Shown: positions 25,344 through 34,361 of the stretch, piece by piece
How the letters are laid out: every line of letters starts with the position of its first letter
Numbering within the stretch: position 1 is the first letter of the stretch
The notes under the pieces: generated by a model
What the model was told of the DNA's origin: nothing
The model's input: the letters and a program-made list of their open reading frames with translations, nothing else
Databases searched by the model: none
NCBI GenBank assembly: GCA_947085035.1
Contig: CAMTUW010000007.1
Coordinates: forward strand, 62,001-126,000
DNA length: 64,000 bases
Reading direction: 5' to 3'
Origin: CAMTUW01 sp947085035
GTDB taxonomy: Bacteria; Actinomycetota; Coriobacteriia; Anaerosomatales; PHET01
Program-made: the position numbers and the translations under genes

Positions 25344-26432
25344 CTACAGCTCCAACAGGTCCTTCGTCGAGCGAGTGAGTACGCGAGCGCCCGACTCCTC
25401 GACCACGACCAGATCCTCGATTCTAACACCGCCGAAATCGGGGATGTAGACGCCCGGCTCGATGGTGATCACGCTACCGCGCCCAAGGCTCTTGCTCCCG
25501 CGCGGCCCCACCGTGGGCAACTCGTGTACGGCGAGCCCCACCCCGTGGCCGACCCCGTGACCGAAGAACTCGCCGAAGCCTCGCTCCTCGAGCACCGATC
25601 GCGCTGCCGCATCGACGACCGTTCCCGGGATACCGGCCTTGACCGTTGCGATCCCGGCGAGGTTCGCGGCAAGCACCGCCGCATGGATCTCGCGGTGGCG
25701 CTCAGTGGCTCTCCCGATCACGACGGTACGGGTCATGTCGGCACAGTACCCATCCACCCGCGCACCGAAGTCCAGTTTCACGAACTCGCCCGAGCCGATC
25801 TGTCTGGCCGACGCCCGAGCGTGCGGCAACGCGGAGTTCGGGCCGCTGGCCACTATGGGCGGGAACGCCACGCCGTCGCTTCCGGCACGTCGCATGAACA
25901 CCTCGAGCTCCAAAGCGATGTCGCGCTCCACCTGACCGGGCTCAAGACGTTCGATGATGTATGAGAAGGCGTGGTCGGTGATCTCTTGGGCGGCGCTGAT
26001 ACTCTCGATCTCGCGCGCGTCTTTGGTTTGTCTGATCTCCTCGACCCACTGGTCGACCGCCTCCACATTTCCCGAGAAGCGTTCGCAGACGTAGCGGAAG
26101 CGACCGTACGGAACGGTCTCCTCGATCGCGAGCGTCGCGATGCCGGCTTCCACCAGATCAGCACAGAGCGTGGAGTACATATCCCGACTCTGAACCCGGA
26201 CCTCCCACGGCGTCCCGACAGCCGCCGTGCGAAGCGCGGTAGCGTAGCGCGAGTCGGTGTAGAGCAGCAGCTCACCGGCGGTGACGACGATGGCATGGGC
26301 GTCCTCGCCATCGAAGATGCCCTCGAAGCCGGAGAGGTACTCCACGTTGAGAGGATTGCTCACCAGCACCGCATCGAGTCCCTCGTCAGACAGCCGTGCG
26401 CGCAGCGTTGAGACGCGCGTCTGGCTACTCAC
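25344..26432 (-). CDS. pepQ: Xaa-Pro aminopeptidase / proline dipeptidase (M24 family)
   Basis: 362-residue metallopeptidase of the M24B family that cleaves bonds next to proline. An N-terminal creatinase-like domain (1-120: LDAVLVSNPLNVEYLSGFEG) precedes the pita-bread catalytic domain. The five metal ligands are visible: Asp in DFGARVDGYCADMTR (two), His in FFGHGVGHGVGLAVHE, Glu in TIEPGVYIPDFGG and Glu in GGVRIEDLV. Start GTG 26432 overlaps the aroQ stop (GTGA); longer readings enter aroQ. The aroQ-pepQ-efp string is the conserved Gram-positive order. Confidence 0.93.
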   Translation of the reverse strand: MSSQTRVSTLRARLSDEGLDAVLVSNPLNVEYLSGFEGIFDGEDAHAIVVTAGELLLYTDSRYATALRTAAVGTPWEVRVQSRDMYSTLCADLVEAGIATLAIEETVPYGRFRYVCERFSGNVEAVDQWVEEIRQTKDAREIESISAAQEITDHAFSYIIERLEPGQVERDIALELEVFMRRAGSDGVAFPPIVASGPNSALPHARASARQIGSGEFVKLDFGARVDGYCADMTRTVVIGRATERHREIHAAVLAANLAGIATVKAGIPGTVVDAAARSVLEERGFGEFFGHGVGHGVGLAVHELPTVGPRGSKSLGRGSVITIEPGVYIPDFGGVRIEDLVVVEESGARVLTRSTKDLLEL

Positions 26433-26872
26433 TGAGCATCCCGGATCAACAGCGCAGCGGCTCGCAGTCCCAGAAGATAACTTTCCACGCCCAGACCGCT
26501 GATCTGCCCGACGCACTCGGGGGCGATGACGCTCGCGCTACGGAACTCCTCGCGAGCGTGGATGTTTGAGAGGTGCACCTCCACTACGGGGATTCCCGCG
26601 GCGCGCACCGCATCCCGAAGAGCGTACGAATAGTGGGTGAACGCGCCCGGGTTGAACACCACCGCGTCGCAGACCCCGCGCGCCTCATGCAGGGCGTCGA
26701 TGAGGACTCCCTCGTGGTTGCTCTGCAGAAACGTCACGCTCACGTACAACTCTTCGGCGAGAGACGCCATGGCGGCTTCGATCTGCGACAAGGTGACGGG
26801 ACCGTACACTTCGGGCTCACGCGAGCCGAGCAGGTTCAGGTTCGGTCCATTGAGTACTTGGATCCGCTTCAC
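26429..26872 (-). CDS. aroQ: Type II 3-dehydroquinate dehydratase
   Basis: 147-residue dodecameric enzyme for step 3 of the shikimate pathway. Start GTG 26872 with GGGGAG upstream; the longer frame would add 47 residues antisense to nothing and unlike the family. Signature residues: IQVLNGPNLNLLGSREPEVY with the catalytic Tyr and nearby Arg, Asn and Gly in FNPGAFTHYSYALRDA, and catalytic His in EVHLSNIHAREEFR. The gap to aroB is four bases. Confidence 0.96.
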   Translation of the reverse strand: MKRIQVLNGPNLNLLGSREPEVYGPVTLSQIEAAMASLAEELYVSVTFLQSNHEGVLIDALHEARGVCDAVVFNPGAFTHYSYALRDAVRAAGIPVVEVHLSNIHAREEFRSASVIAPECVGQISGLGVESYLLGLRAAALLIRDAQ

Positions 26873-26876
26873 CGGA

Positions 26877-27980
26877 TCACTCCCCCTTCTTCGTTGTCGC
26901 CCACGCTTCGAGATGCGCGAGCACCACCTCGTCTGAAACGGGCACGCAGCGCCACAGGCCCGGTCCGTTGACGAGCACCATCCTGACGACGCGATCCCGG
27001 GATTTCTTGTCACCGCGCATCAGATCGAGCAGCGGCAATATGTTGACCTCGACGCGCAGTGGGGCCAGATCCAGCGAGTCAAGAAGGCGATCCTGGCGCT
27101 TGACGAATTCCGGTGAAGCCTCGCAGGTCTCGACCGCGACTCGCGCCGCGAAACGCATGCCCTCGGCGACAGCGGCGCCGTGCGTTATGGAGCCGTAACC
27201 GACGGCGCTCTCAAGGGCATGGCCGAGTGTGTGCCCGTAGTTCAAACACTCTCTCGGGCCTTCCTCCTTCTCATCACGAGCCACTACGCCCGCCTTGAAT
27301 CTCACGCACCGGCCTATCGCCTCGACCACTTGCTCGGACTCACGCGCGCCCAGCTCAGACGCGTTTGTCTCCATCCAGCTCATGAACTCCTCACCGCTGA
27401 GCACTGCGCTCTTCGCAATCTCTGCGATACCGCTGCGCCATTCCTCTTCCGGTAGGGATCCGAGCGTTTCGATGTCGGCGATCACGACTGCCGGCTGTTT
27501 GAAAGCGCCTGCGAGGTTCTTGCCCGCGTGAAGATCGACTGCGGTCTTGCCCCCCACGGAGGAGTCAACCATCGCGAGCAGCGTCGTGGGAACCTGCGCG
27601 AAGGTCACGCCCCGCTGATAGACCGCTGCAGCGAAGCCAGCGAGGTCACCCACCACGCCGCCCCCAAGCGCGACGACCGCGTCGCTGCGCGAGAGGCCCG
27701 CGGTGGCGAACTGCTCGACAAGCTCTCCGGCAAGCGCCCAGTTCTTCGAGGTCTCGCCTGCGGGAACCGTGAGCGACACGGTGCGAAAGCCCGCCCGCGC
27801 AAGCGAGATGTCGACAGCCAGGCCGAAGCGCTCGGCGACGTTCTCATCGGTCACGAGGGCCACCATGCCGGCCCCGGACACCTCGCGAAGAAGCGCTCCC
27901 ACTTCTGTGATCAGGCCCGGCCCCGCGTGCACCTCGTAGGGCGCCCCGGGAACATCGACACGGATGCGCTGAGTGCTCAC
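26877..27980 (-). CDS. aroB: 3-dehydroquinate synthase
   Basis: 367 residues. Converts DAHP to 3-dehydroquinate with NAD and a divalent metal. N-terminal nucleotide domain shows VALGGGVVGDLAGFAAAVY and VPTTLLAMVDSSVGGKTAVD; the metal ligands are in the Glu of SGIAEIAKSAVL, and the two histidines in NYGHTLGHALE and GSITHGAAVAEGM. Starts with GTG 27980 overlapping the aroK stop (GTGA). No aroA (EPSP synthase) or DAHP synthase occurs in the window. Confidence 0.96.
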   Translation of the reverse strand: MSTQRIRVDVPGAPYEVHAGPGLITEVGALLREVSGAGMVALVTDENVAERFGLAVDISLARAGFRTVSLTVPAGETSKNWALAGELVEQFATAGLSRSDAVVALGGGVVGDLAGFAAAVYQRGVTFAQVPTTLLAMVDSSVGGKTAVDLHAGKNLAGAFKQPAVVIADIETLGSLPEEEWRSGIAEIAKSAVLSGEEFMSWMETNASELGARESEQVVEAIGRCVRFKAGVVARDEKEEGPRECLNYGHTLGHALESAVGYGSITHGAAVAEGMRFAARVAVETCEASPEFVKRQDRLLDSLDLAPLRVEVNILPLLDLMRGDKKSRDRVVRMVLVNGPGLWRCVPVSDEVVLAHLEAWATTKKGE

Positions 27981-28495
27981 GCGGTCTCCTCCAGCATGCT
28001 GATCAGCGTTTCTGCGACCTGAGTGGGCGTGCGGCCCACCGTCTCGATGACGATGTCCGCCGTCGCCGAATAGAGTGTCTCGCGCGCACTGAGCAGCGAG
28101 GTCGCTGCGAGCGCACCGCCTGGACCCGCGAGAAGCGGCCGAGTCGCCGTGTCACCTATCCTCGCGAGCGCTTCTGCGGCCGTGACCTCAAGGTAGACGA
28201 CGGTACCGAGCCGCTTGAGCGCGGCCCGATTCGCGGGGTCGAGCACCACACCACCGCCACACGCGACCACACTGCGTGGCGCGCCCTCGAGCTCGAGCAG
28301 GGCCGCGGACTCACGCTCACGGAACCGTTGTTGTCCCTCGCTCACGAAGACCTCGGCGACACTCATGTGAGAGTGTCCCTCGATCATCCGGTCCAGGTCC
28401 GCCACGGGCAACGCCAGCCGTCTGGCCACGATCGCGGCGACCGTCGACTTGCCGGCTCCCATGAAGCCGATGAGGAAGATGTGTCCTGGCGTCAT
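27977..28495 (-). CDS. aroK: Shikimate kinase
   Basis: 172-residue P-loop kinase phosphorylating shikimate. Walker A is GFMGAGKST at about residues 10-18; the shikimate-binding Asp-Arg pair appears in ADLDRMIE, the second site as RFRERESAALLEL, and CGGGVV follows. The lid arginine is in ATRPLLAG. The start ATG at 28495 overlaps the aroC stop (ATGA); a longer in-frame reading antisense-like within aroC is rejected. Confidence 0.95.
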   Translation of the reverse strand: MTPGHIFLIGFMGAGKSTVAAIVARRLALPVADLDRMIEGHSHMSVAEVFVSEGQQRFRERESAALLELEGAPRSVVACGGGVVLDPANRAALKRLGTVVYLEVTAAEALARIGDTATRPLLAGPGGALAATSLLSARETLYSATADIVIETVGRTPTQVAETLISMLEETA

Positions 28496-29643
28496 CGCAG
28501 GATGCGTTCTCTGTAGCGGTTCAGAGCCTCGAGGATGTCTTCGATCGCATCGCCACCGAACTTCTCCAGATAGGTCTGGGCAAGCACGAAAGCGACCTCT
28601 GACTCGGCCACGACGGCAGCGGCGGGAACCGCGCAGACGTCGCTGCGCTCCTTGCTCGCGTCTGCCGGGTCGTGAGTTGCGATGTCCACGGTGCGAAGTG
28701 GGCGCATGAGCGTGGGTATTGGCTTCATCGCGGCGATAGCGATGACGGCCTCGCCGTTCGTCATGCCGCCCTCGAGGCCACCGGCCCGGTTCGTGGAGCG
28801 CGAATAGCCGTTCACCGCGTCGTGACAGATGGGGTCGTGCGCCTGGCTTCCCGGCACCCTCGATGCCTTGAAACCGAGTCCGAACTCCACGCCCTTGATC
28901 GCCGGAATCGACACGAGCGCTGCCGCCAAGCGAGAATCCATGCGTCGACTCGCTTCCGCATACGATCCCAGACCCGGCACAACGCCTGTGACCAGCACAA
29001 CGAACGTACCCCCCAGCGACTCTCCGTCCGCCCGGGCGGCGTCGATCGCCGCGCGCATCGCATCTGCCGCGCGTGCATCCGGACACCTGACGTCGCTAGC
29101 GTCTGCCGAGTCGAAATCCAACTCCTCGAGCCGATCCCCAGACGCGGCGACGACATCCCCGATCGACAGCACAGCAGAGCGAATCGTCACGCCCATGTGT
29201 GCGAGGAACGCCTTCGCGATGCAACCTGCAGCCACTCTCGCGGCGGTCTCGCGAGCGCTCGCGCGCTCAAGAATGTCTCTGCAATCATCTGAGCCGATCT
29301 TGAGCACCCCGGAAAGATCGGCGTGTCCAGGCCGCGGATGCGTCTCTTGGATGCCCGGTGGCTTGTCGCCAGCTGCCGGCATGATCTCAAGCCAGTTCTC
29401 CCAGTCGCGATTCGTGACCGCCAACGCCACGGGAGAACCGATCGTGGACCCGAAGCGGACTCCAGAGAGAATGGTGGCCCTATCGGCCTCGATGCGCTGG
29501 CGACCCCCACGACCGTACCCGGCCTGACGGCGAGTCAGATCAGCGTCAATCAGCGCGGAGTCGACCCGGATCCCGGCCGGCACTCCGGTGACAATGGCGG
29601 TCAACGCACGACCGTGCGACTCGCCTGCGGTGGTATAGCGCAC
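28492..29643 (-). CDS. aroC: Chorismate synthase
   Basis: 383 residues; removes phosphate from EPSP to give chorismate using reduced flavin. Start GTG 29643 gives MRYTTAGESHGRALTAIVTG, the canonical N-terminus, and has GGGAGGGG seven bases upstream. Flavin-site motifs include GRGGRQRIEADRATILSGVR and the C-terminal FKASRVPGSQAHD and SRSTNRAGGLEGGMTNGE regions. It is the first gene of an aroC-aroK-aroB-aroQ-pepQ-efp operon whose genes overlap or nearly touch. An extended -10 promoter lies 40 bases upstream. Confidence 0.97.
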   Translation of the reverse strand: MRYTTAGESHGRALTAIVTGVPAGIRVDSALIDADLTRRQAGYGRGGRQRIEADRATILSGVRFGSTIGSPVALAVTNRDWENWLEIMPAAGDKPPGIQETHPRPGHADLSGVLKIGSDDCRDILERASARETAARVAAGCIAKAFLAHMGVTIRSAVLSIGDVVAASGDRLEELDFDSADASDVRCPDARAADAMRAAIDAARADGESLGGTFVVLVTGVVPGLGSYAEASRRMDSRLAAALVSIPAIKGVEFGLGFKASRVPGSQAHDPICHDAVNGYSRSTNRAGGLEGGMTNGEAVIAIAAMKPIPTLMRPLRTVDIATHDPADASKERSDVCAVPAAAVVAESEVAFVLAQTYLEKFGGDAIEDILEALNRYRERILR

Positions 29644-29680
29644 GCGCGAACCCCTCCCGAAGGTCACAAGCAGTGCGCAG

Positions 29681-29712
29681 ATTCTACCAGAGCTTGGAAC
29701 GCCAGGGCTCTG
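29681..29712 (-). promoter_or_regulatory. Extended -10 promoter for the aro operon overlapped by an inverted repeat
   Basis: TGGTAGAAT on the minus strand (29689-29681) is an extended -10 (TGn plus a 5/6 hexamer), placing a start about 30 bases before aroC. CAGAGC/GCTCTG arms (29688-29693 and 29707-29712) form a hairpin just after the PilP-like stop and overlapping the TG motif. It may end the pilus transcript or gate the promoter. Confidence 0.45.
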
Positions 29713-29721
29713 ACGAGCGGA

Positions 29722-30321
29722 TCACTTGCCCAGTGCCTGACCCACAGCAAGGGTGATGGAGGTGTCCCCATAAAGCATCGTCACCGTGGTGCCGGTGATA
29801 TCGAGCACTCGCCATGGGGTGCCCGGGATGTCCTCGCCTTCCCCAAGGGTGTAGGTCTGCCCGTTCCATATCAGGGCCGCGACGGTCTTGCCATCGACGA
29901 CGGAGATGCTCTCAAGATAGAGCGTGTCTTCGGGTATGGATGGCTGGCCGGTCGGGGTGGTACCCCCTGAGGGAGTCGGCGGCACTGAAGGCTTCACCGT
30001 GGGCGCGAACACGTTTCTGAATGAGAACGTGTCGTCTACACGAGGCGTCTCTCTCTGAACGGGAACTGGGGCACCGGTGGTGGTCTCTACCGCAATGGGA
30101 GGCGGGGTGATGATACCGTCTTGCACCTGCGAATCTTGCGAGAACACGAAGAACACCGCGATCGCCCCCAGTGCCATCGCCAACAAGACGACGATCGCGC
30201 CGCCCAGTATGAGCTTCCCTTTCGTAGTGGAAAGGAACGACGCCACCCCTGACGCGGGTGTCTCAGACATCACGCTCTGAACTGCGGGGTCACGGGGTGC
30301 CCCGCCGAGATTATCGACCAC
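29722..30321 (-). CDS. PilP-like type IV pilus inner-membrane protein
   Basis: 199 residues. A cytoplasmic start of about 33 residues, one membrane helix (about 34-60, KLILGGAIVVLLAMALGAI), a Pro/Thr-rich linker, then a small beta domain at about 130-199 (ISVVDGKTVAALIWNGQTY, then WRVLDITGTTVTMLYGD), which resembles the homology region of GspC/PilP. FSFRNVFAP before the linker is the short motif often seen just ahead of it. It follows pilO by 15 bases at the end of the pilM-N-O cluster, the usual slot for pilP. In Gram-positives there is no secretin, so it probably completes the alignment subcomplex. Family assignment is by position and fold. Confidence 0.72.
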   Translation of the reverse strand: MVDNLGGAPRDPAVQSVMSETPASGVASFLSTTKGKLILGGAIVVLLAMALGAIAVFFVFSQDSQVQDGIITPPPIAVETTTGAPVPVQRETPRVDDTFSFRNVFAPTVKPSVPPTPSGGTTPTGQPSIPEDTLYLESISVVDGKTVAALIWNGQTYTLGEGEDIPGTPWRVLDITGTTVTMLYGDTSITLAVGQALGK

Positions 30322-30336
30322 GAGACGCTGCCTCCC

Positions 30337-30966
30337 CTATTCTGCCGACGCCGGTTCAGGCGTCGGACTCTCCGCGAGGCTGGACGCCGGAATCGCATAC
30401 GCGGTGGCGTTGATCATGGTCCTGACCTGATAGTACGGGGGATACGACAACCCCGTGTTCTTGATCTCTTCGGGAGACGGCTGGGACAACACATCAGTCG
30501 CGAACGAGTTGATGCGCACCTGACGAGTCAACTTGCCCACCAGACGCATGAACTCGATGGTGTCGGCCCACGTGCCGTGAATCTCGATCTGCAAGGGCAG
30601 CGCTATGAACGGCTGTCCCTCGGTCACGACCGGCTGGGCGGGAGACACGCTCTTCAAGACCACGCCAGCGTCGTAAGCCGTGTCATGTAGGTCGATGATC
30701 AGACTGGGCATCTCAGGGGTCTCTGGCATCGCCACCGAAAGCTGGACGAGACGAGCACTCGTGGACGCCGCCTGGCCCTTGACCTGCCTGCGCTGATCGA
30801 GAAGCAGCCTTGCGGCATCGGCCTCAGCCGCTGCGGCGTTGATATCGGCATCGAAAACGCTGATCCGCTGGTATGCCGGCACGACAAGAACCCCTGCGAG
30901 AACAATCGTGCCGAGGAGACACGCCACAACCAGGACGAGCAGCTTGTTACGAGGAGAAAGGTTCAC
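30337..30966 (-). CDS. pilO: Type IV pilus alignment protein PilO
   Basis: 209 residues with one N-terminal membrane helix (about 8-30), a coiled coil (32-70) and a ferredoxin-like periplasmic-type domain (LPLQIEIHGTWADTIEFMR is typical of PilO). It pairs with PilN outside the membrane. Gap to pilN is nine bases. The C-terminal 20 residues are an Ala/Ser/Pro/Glu tail. GTG start with GGGGGA upstream. Confidence 0.88.
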   Translation of the reverse strand: MNLSPRNKLLVLVVACLLGTIVLAGVLVVPAYQRISVFDADINAAAAEADAARLLLDQRRQVKGQAASTSARLVQLSVAMPETPEMPSLIIDLHDTAYDAGVVLKSVSPAQPVVTEGQPFIALPLQIEIHGTWADTIEFMRLVGKLTRQVRINSFATDVLSQPSPEEIKNTGLSYPPYYQVRTMINATAYAIPASSLAESPTPEPASAE

Positions 30967-30975
30967 GTGTCCCCC

Positions 30976-31596
30976 CTACTGTCCGGCCGTATCGGGCAGT
31001 GCGCGTTTGATCTTGGCGGTCAGATCGAAGGTCACGACCTGCGTGGTGGGAGCGTCGCCAGTTATTCCCTGATACGCCGAGAAGGGCTGAATGGTCGCCG
31101 CGTTGAGCCACACATCTGTGAGGAGTTCAAGCGAGCCGTACCGAACGAGGGTGGAGGCGACCGACTTGTAGCCGTCAGTTGCCCTGCTTCCCAACGGATT
31201 GGGAGCATGCAGGATCGCAGAAAGCCCGTTCTCCTCGCTGGCCTGCAGTGAGGAAACCCATACTTCCTCGGGCAAGACGAGTGAGATCTCCTCGGCGAGT
31301 CTTCCCATCTCGACCCTGCCGATCAGCGCGGCGCCAACCGCAGCCTGACGTTTCGCAAGCTCTTGTTCTTTAAGCTCGAACACTGCGAGCTTCTCCGCGT
31401 CCTGTTTGAGTTGAGTAGCGCTCTCACGAGTGCTTTGGAGTTCCTCGGCTCTCGCCGCGACGACGAGTTGCACCAGGCCCCAGGACAAAAGAACCCCGGC
31501 AACGAGAATCGCGGTAGCGATGAGGACGTATGGATAGAAGCGCTCGTATTTCCGACGCTCGATGATCTCAGGCGGCAGCAGGTTGATGCGAATCAC
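30976..31596 (-). CDS. pilN: Type IV pilus assembly protein PilN
   Basis: 206 residues from GTG 31596, whose G is the last base of the pilM TAG stop (one-base overlap). The N-terminus IRINLLPPEI is the diagnostic PilN motif that docks into PilM. A membrane helix follows (about 22-45), then a coiled coil and a ferredoxin-like domain. Acts with PilM and PilO as the inner-membrane platform that couples cytoplasmic ATPases to the growing pilus. Confidence 0.93.
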   Translation of the reverse strand: MIRINLLPPEIIERRKYERFYPYVLIATAILVAGVLLSWGLVQLVVAARAEELQSTRESATQLKQDAEKLAVFELKEQELAKRQAAVGAALIGRVEMGRLAEEISLVLPEEVWVSSLQASEENGLSAILHAPNPLGSRATDGYKSVASTLVRYGSLELLTDVWLNAATIQPFSAYQGITGDAPTTQVVTFDLTAKIKRALPDTAGQ

Positions 31597-32711
31597 TACA
31601 TGCCCCCCATCGCGAGTCCAACAGCCGGGGCACAACCCATACGGTCAGGAAGCACCAGAGATTCGATGGAGGGTTGCGTGAGGATGTGGGCCAGCGGATC
31701 GCCTAAGATGACATCTGTCTGCAACCCCTTCTCAAGGTAGCTGGGAAGGTTTCGGAGCATGGAGCCGGAGCCCGTGAGTATGATCCGTTTGATGGTGCGA
31801 ACCTGGGTCGCCTGAGTCAGGTAGTAGTCGATCGAGCGCCGCACCTCTCCGATGAAGCGGTTCGTCTCGCGCTCGAGCGCCTGTTGGGCGACCTGCACCG
31901 TCTCGGCATCGACGCCCGGGACGGACGACACGAGGGTGTCCATGGCCGGAAGCCCAGCTTTGACCTTCAGGTCCTCCGCCTCGTCGTACGTCAGGTTCAT
32001 GACGTTGGCTATCGCCTGCGTGAACTGCTTGCCTGCCAGAGCGGACACGCGCGTGAAGCGAGGAACTCCACGCTCAACGACGACGATGTTCGTGAGTCCT
32101 GAGGTGATATGGATCAGCCCCGTCGCGCCCCCGGAATCATCATCACCAAGCACCTGCTCGCCTATACCAAGCAGTGCTCGGACCAGTGCGAACGCGGTCA
32201 GATCGATGCGATCGAGCTTGAGTCCCGCGCTCTCGACGGTCTGCACGGCGCCGTTGATCATGTCCCGGGACGCGGCCACGAGAAGCACTTCCATCATGTG
32301 CTCGTCGGCCGGCGTCATGTAGTCGCCGATGACCTCATAGCTCAGGATCGCTTCTTCGACAGGGATGGGGATGTAGTCCTGGGCCTGGTACTGGATAGCC
32401 CCGGAGAGCTCGGCCTTCTCCATGTACGGCAGGTCGATCAGGCGCACGACGACCTTCTGGTTGGCGACACCGATCGCGACTTCCTTCTGACGGAAGCCAG
32501 CCTGTTTCCACAGCGTTGTAATCGCCGAGGCGGCCGCATGGGGATCGACGATCTCGCCCTCGACCACGGCGCCGAGCGGCATGGCGACACGCCCATAACC
32601 TGACAGAGTGAATCCGCCGGTTGAGGGACGCACGCGAGCGGCTCGGACGAAATCAGTACCTATGTCCAAACCGATCGGCGGCTGTGGTGAGCCTAGCCCA
32701 ATAGGAGCCAA
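31596..32711 (-). CDS. pilM: Type IV pilus assembly protein PilM (actin-like)
   Basis: 371-residue actin-like ATPase of the PilM/FtsA fold. GLDIGTDFVRAARVRPSTGG is the first nucleotide loop; ALVRALLG, GLIHITSGLTNIVVVERGV and ILTGSGSMLRNLPSYLE follow as the later actin-type motifs. It starts with TTG 32711, supported by GGGAGGAAGCG immediately before. It binds the N-terminal peptide of PilN. A 138-base gap separates it from the PilX-like gene, so an extra promoter is possible there. Confidence 0.93.
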   Translation of the reverse strand: MAPIGLGSPQPPIGLDIGTDFVRAARVRPSTGGFTLSGYGRVAMPLGAVVEGEIVDPHAAASAITTLWKQAGFRQKEVAIGVANQKVVVRLIDLPYMEKAELSGAIQYQAQDYIPIPVEEAILSYEVIGDYMTPADEHMMEVLLVAASRDMINGAVQTVESAGLKLDRIDLTAFALVRALLGIGEQVLGDDDSGGATGLIHITSGLTNIVVVERGVPRFTRVSALAGKQFTQAIANVMNLTYDEAEDLKVKAGLPAMDTLVSSVPGVDAETVQVAQQALERETNRFIGEVRRSIDYYLTQATQVRTIKRIILTGSGSMLRNLPSYLEKGLQTDVILGDPLAHILTQPSIESLVLPDRMGCAPAVGLAMGGM

Positions 32712-32849
32712 CGCTTCCTCCCTCGTACGCTACTGCGATGTCTGCTACGTATGCTGCTGCTGCGATGGTCCCTCGGTAAACGATACCATATCTCGGTTCA
32801 GGACAAGTACCCCCGCGTGAAACGCCTACCAGCATACTCTTCCAGCGTC

Positions 32850-34349
32850 CTACTGTCTGGTCCAGATAGCCAGACTCTGCGAAAGATTGCCATACCCAGG
32901 CATGCTCTTCGGGACGTTCTGTCCCAAGTTCGGGCTGGTGCGAAGGTCCATGTTGTTGTTGCCCTCGACGTCGATGCCCTTGCTGATGAGCGATCCCACC
33001 AAGTGAACCTTCGCGGATATCACGATACCCTCGTCCGCGAAGTACGCCCCCGCATGAGTTGGGACTCCGTCAGGATTCTTTGAGTTGCCGCCTGAGGATC
33101 CAGCAAGACGGATCCTCGACGGAGAGACGATTCCAACGATCCTGCCGGGATCGAAGGACTGGTTGTTCCTGGTCACACCATCCCCGCAGACTCCCGGAAG
33201 AAGACCGCCGACCGGGGTGAAGTCGCCGTCGATGGTCACTTCGCCATTCGCGACCAAGGATCCGTTGCCGACGTACGTGACAGCCCCGACAGTGGCGGGA
33301 ATCGTCAAGGGACCGTCGATGAAGACAGTACCCCATACCGTGAGGACCTTGGTGCTGTGATTCCACACGAAGTCGTCGTTCGGCTTCCCAAACGACGTTG
33401 TGGGACTGAGCGTGAAACCGGCTGCGAGACTCTTGTTCATGGTGCCGTCATTGTCGATGACCTTGTAGCTCGTGGAAGCTCCAGGGGCCCGTGTTCCTGT
33501 GTAGGTGGCGGGGTTTCCCGTGGAGGTCACCTCGGAATTGGGCACTGAACGAACGACCGGATCGCCCTCGTTGTTATCCGAGGACTCGGTGACCGCGTTG
33601 GCATAGGCCCGCGTCAGAAAGGCGGTGTCGACTCTGGGAATGTTGATCTTCGGTACAGACCGAATCACCTTGGTGGGCGCTGTGACGACCTTCGGGTCCG
33701 GTTGCGCTGGATCCACGTACAACAACCCGACATCGACGAGATAGCCCGACTTGACATCAAGCGTCCCGGACTTGATGTACACGGGACCCCAGCCCAACCC
33801 ACCGGACATCGCGTTACCCAGGTTATCTCCCTGGCGCAGATCCTCGTAGGTGTAGAACGGACCGTAGATGGAGGCGTTTCCGTTGAACTTGCCCGCGCCG
33901 GAGCTGTTCTGGTTGAATCCTGATCCGTACGCGATGTTCATGCCGTAGATGTCCATGACGAACATCCGCACACGAACGGTCTCTCTCGAACCGTCTCTGG
34001 CCAGTCCGACCGACGTAAACCGAATGTCTCCCGGTACGGTTTCGGTCGCGGTCACGGTGGCGCTGCCCGAGCGGAGTTCCGCTGCGGTGAATACCATGGG
34101 AAAATCAGCGGCCTTGTAGCCCGTAAGCCCAACCCGCGCTGTGGCTGCGTCCATCGCACCGCTTGCCGCCTGAAAAGCCAGCGCTTCGCTCTTTGTGCGC
34201 TCAGCCTCGTGCAGGGTCTGTTGGGCAAGCGAGAACCCCCCGACTGTTATCACCGTCAGCAGTGCGATGATCCCCATGACTGCGACCAGAGCGAACCCCT
34301 CTTCCCTGTCGCCTGTCCGATTCTTGAGGAGTGCGAATCTCTTGATCAT
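32850..34349 (-). CDS. PilX-like minor pilin / pilus assembly protein
   Basis: About 499 residues (ATG 34349 with AGGA upstream; a GTG three codons earlier is an alternative). The N-terminus is prepilin-like: MIKRFALLKNRTGDREEG then FALVAVMGIIALLTV, with cleavage expected after Gly18, but position +5 of the mature protein is Ala rather than Glu, as in PilX/GspK-type tip pilins. The rest is long and beta-rich: repeated short strands with conserved-looking turns (GNASIYGPFYTYEDLRQGD, GGLGWGPVYIKSGTLDVKS, GVTYVG-type runs), suggesting a beta-helical, surface-exposed domain. Next to two E5-containing minor pilins, it probably caps the pilus tip complex. Confidence 0.78.
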   Translation of the reverse strand: MIKRFALLKNRTGDREEGFALVAVMGIIALLTVITVGGFSLAQQTLHEAERTKSEALAFQAASGAMDAATARVGLTGYKAADFPMVFTAAELRSGSATVTATETVPGDIRFTSVGLARDGSRETVRVRMFVMDIYGMNIAYGSGFNQNSSGAGKFNGNASIYGPFYTYEDLRQGDNLGNAMSGGLGWGPVYIKSGTLDVKSGYLVDVGLLYVDPAQPDPKVVTAPTKVIRSVPKINIPRVDTAFLTRAYANAVTESSDNNEGDPVVRSVPNSEVTSTGNPATYTGTRAPGASTSYKVIDNDGTMNKSLAAGFTLSPTTSFGKPNDDFVWNHSTKVLTVWGTVFIDGPLTIPATVGAVTYVGNGSLVANGEVTIDGDFTPVGGLLPGVCGDGVTRNNQSFDPGRIVGIVSPSRIRLAGSSGGNSKNPDGVPTHAGAYFADEGIVISAKVHLVGSLISKGIDVEGNNNMDLRTSPNLGQNVPKSMPGYGNLSQSLAIWTRQ

Positions 34350-34361
34350 CGATGCCACATC

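Noticed and set aside
32653..32835. 60-codon frame between the PilX-like gene and pilM
   Set aside because: It overlaps the pilM start and a short GCA repeat, has no ribosome site and no family resemblance. It could be a leader peptide, but nothing supports that.
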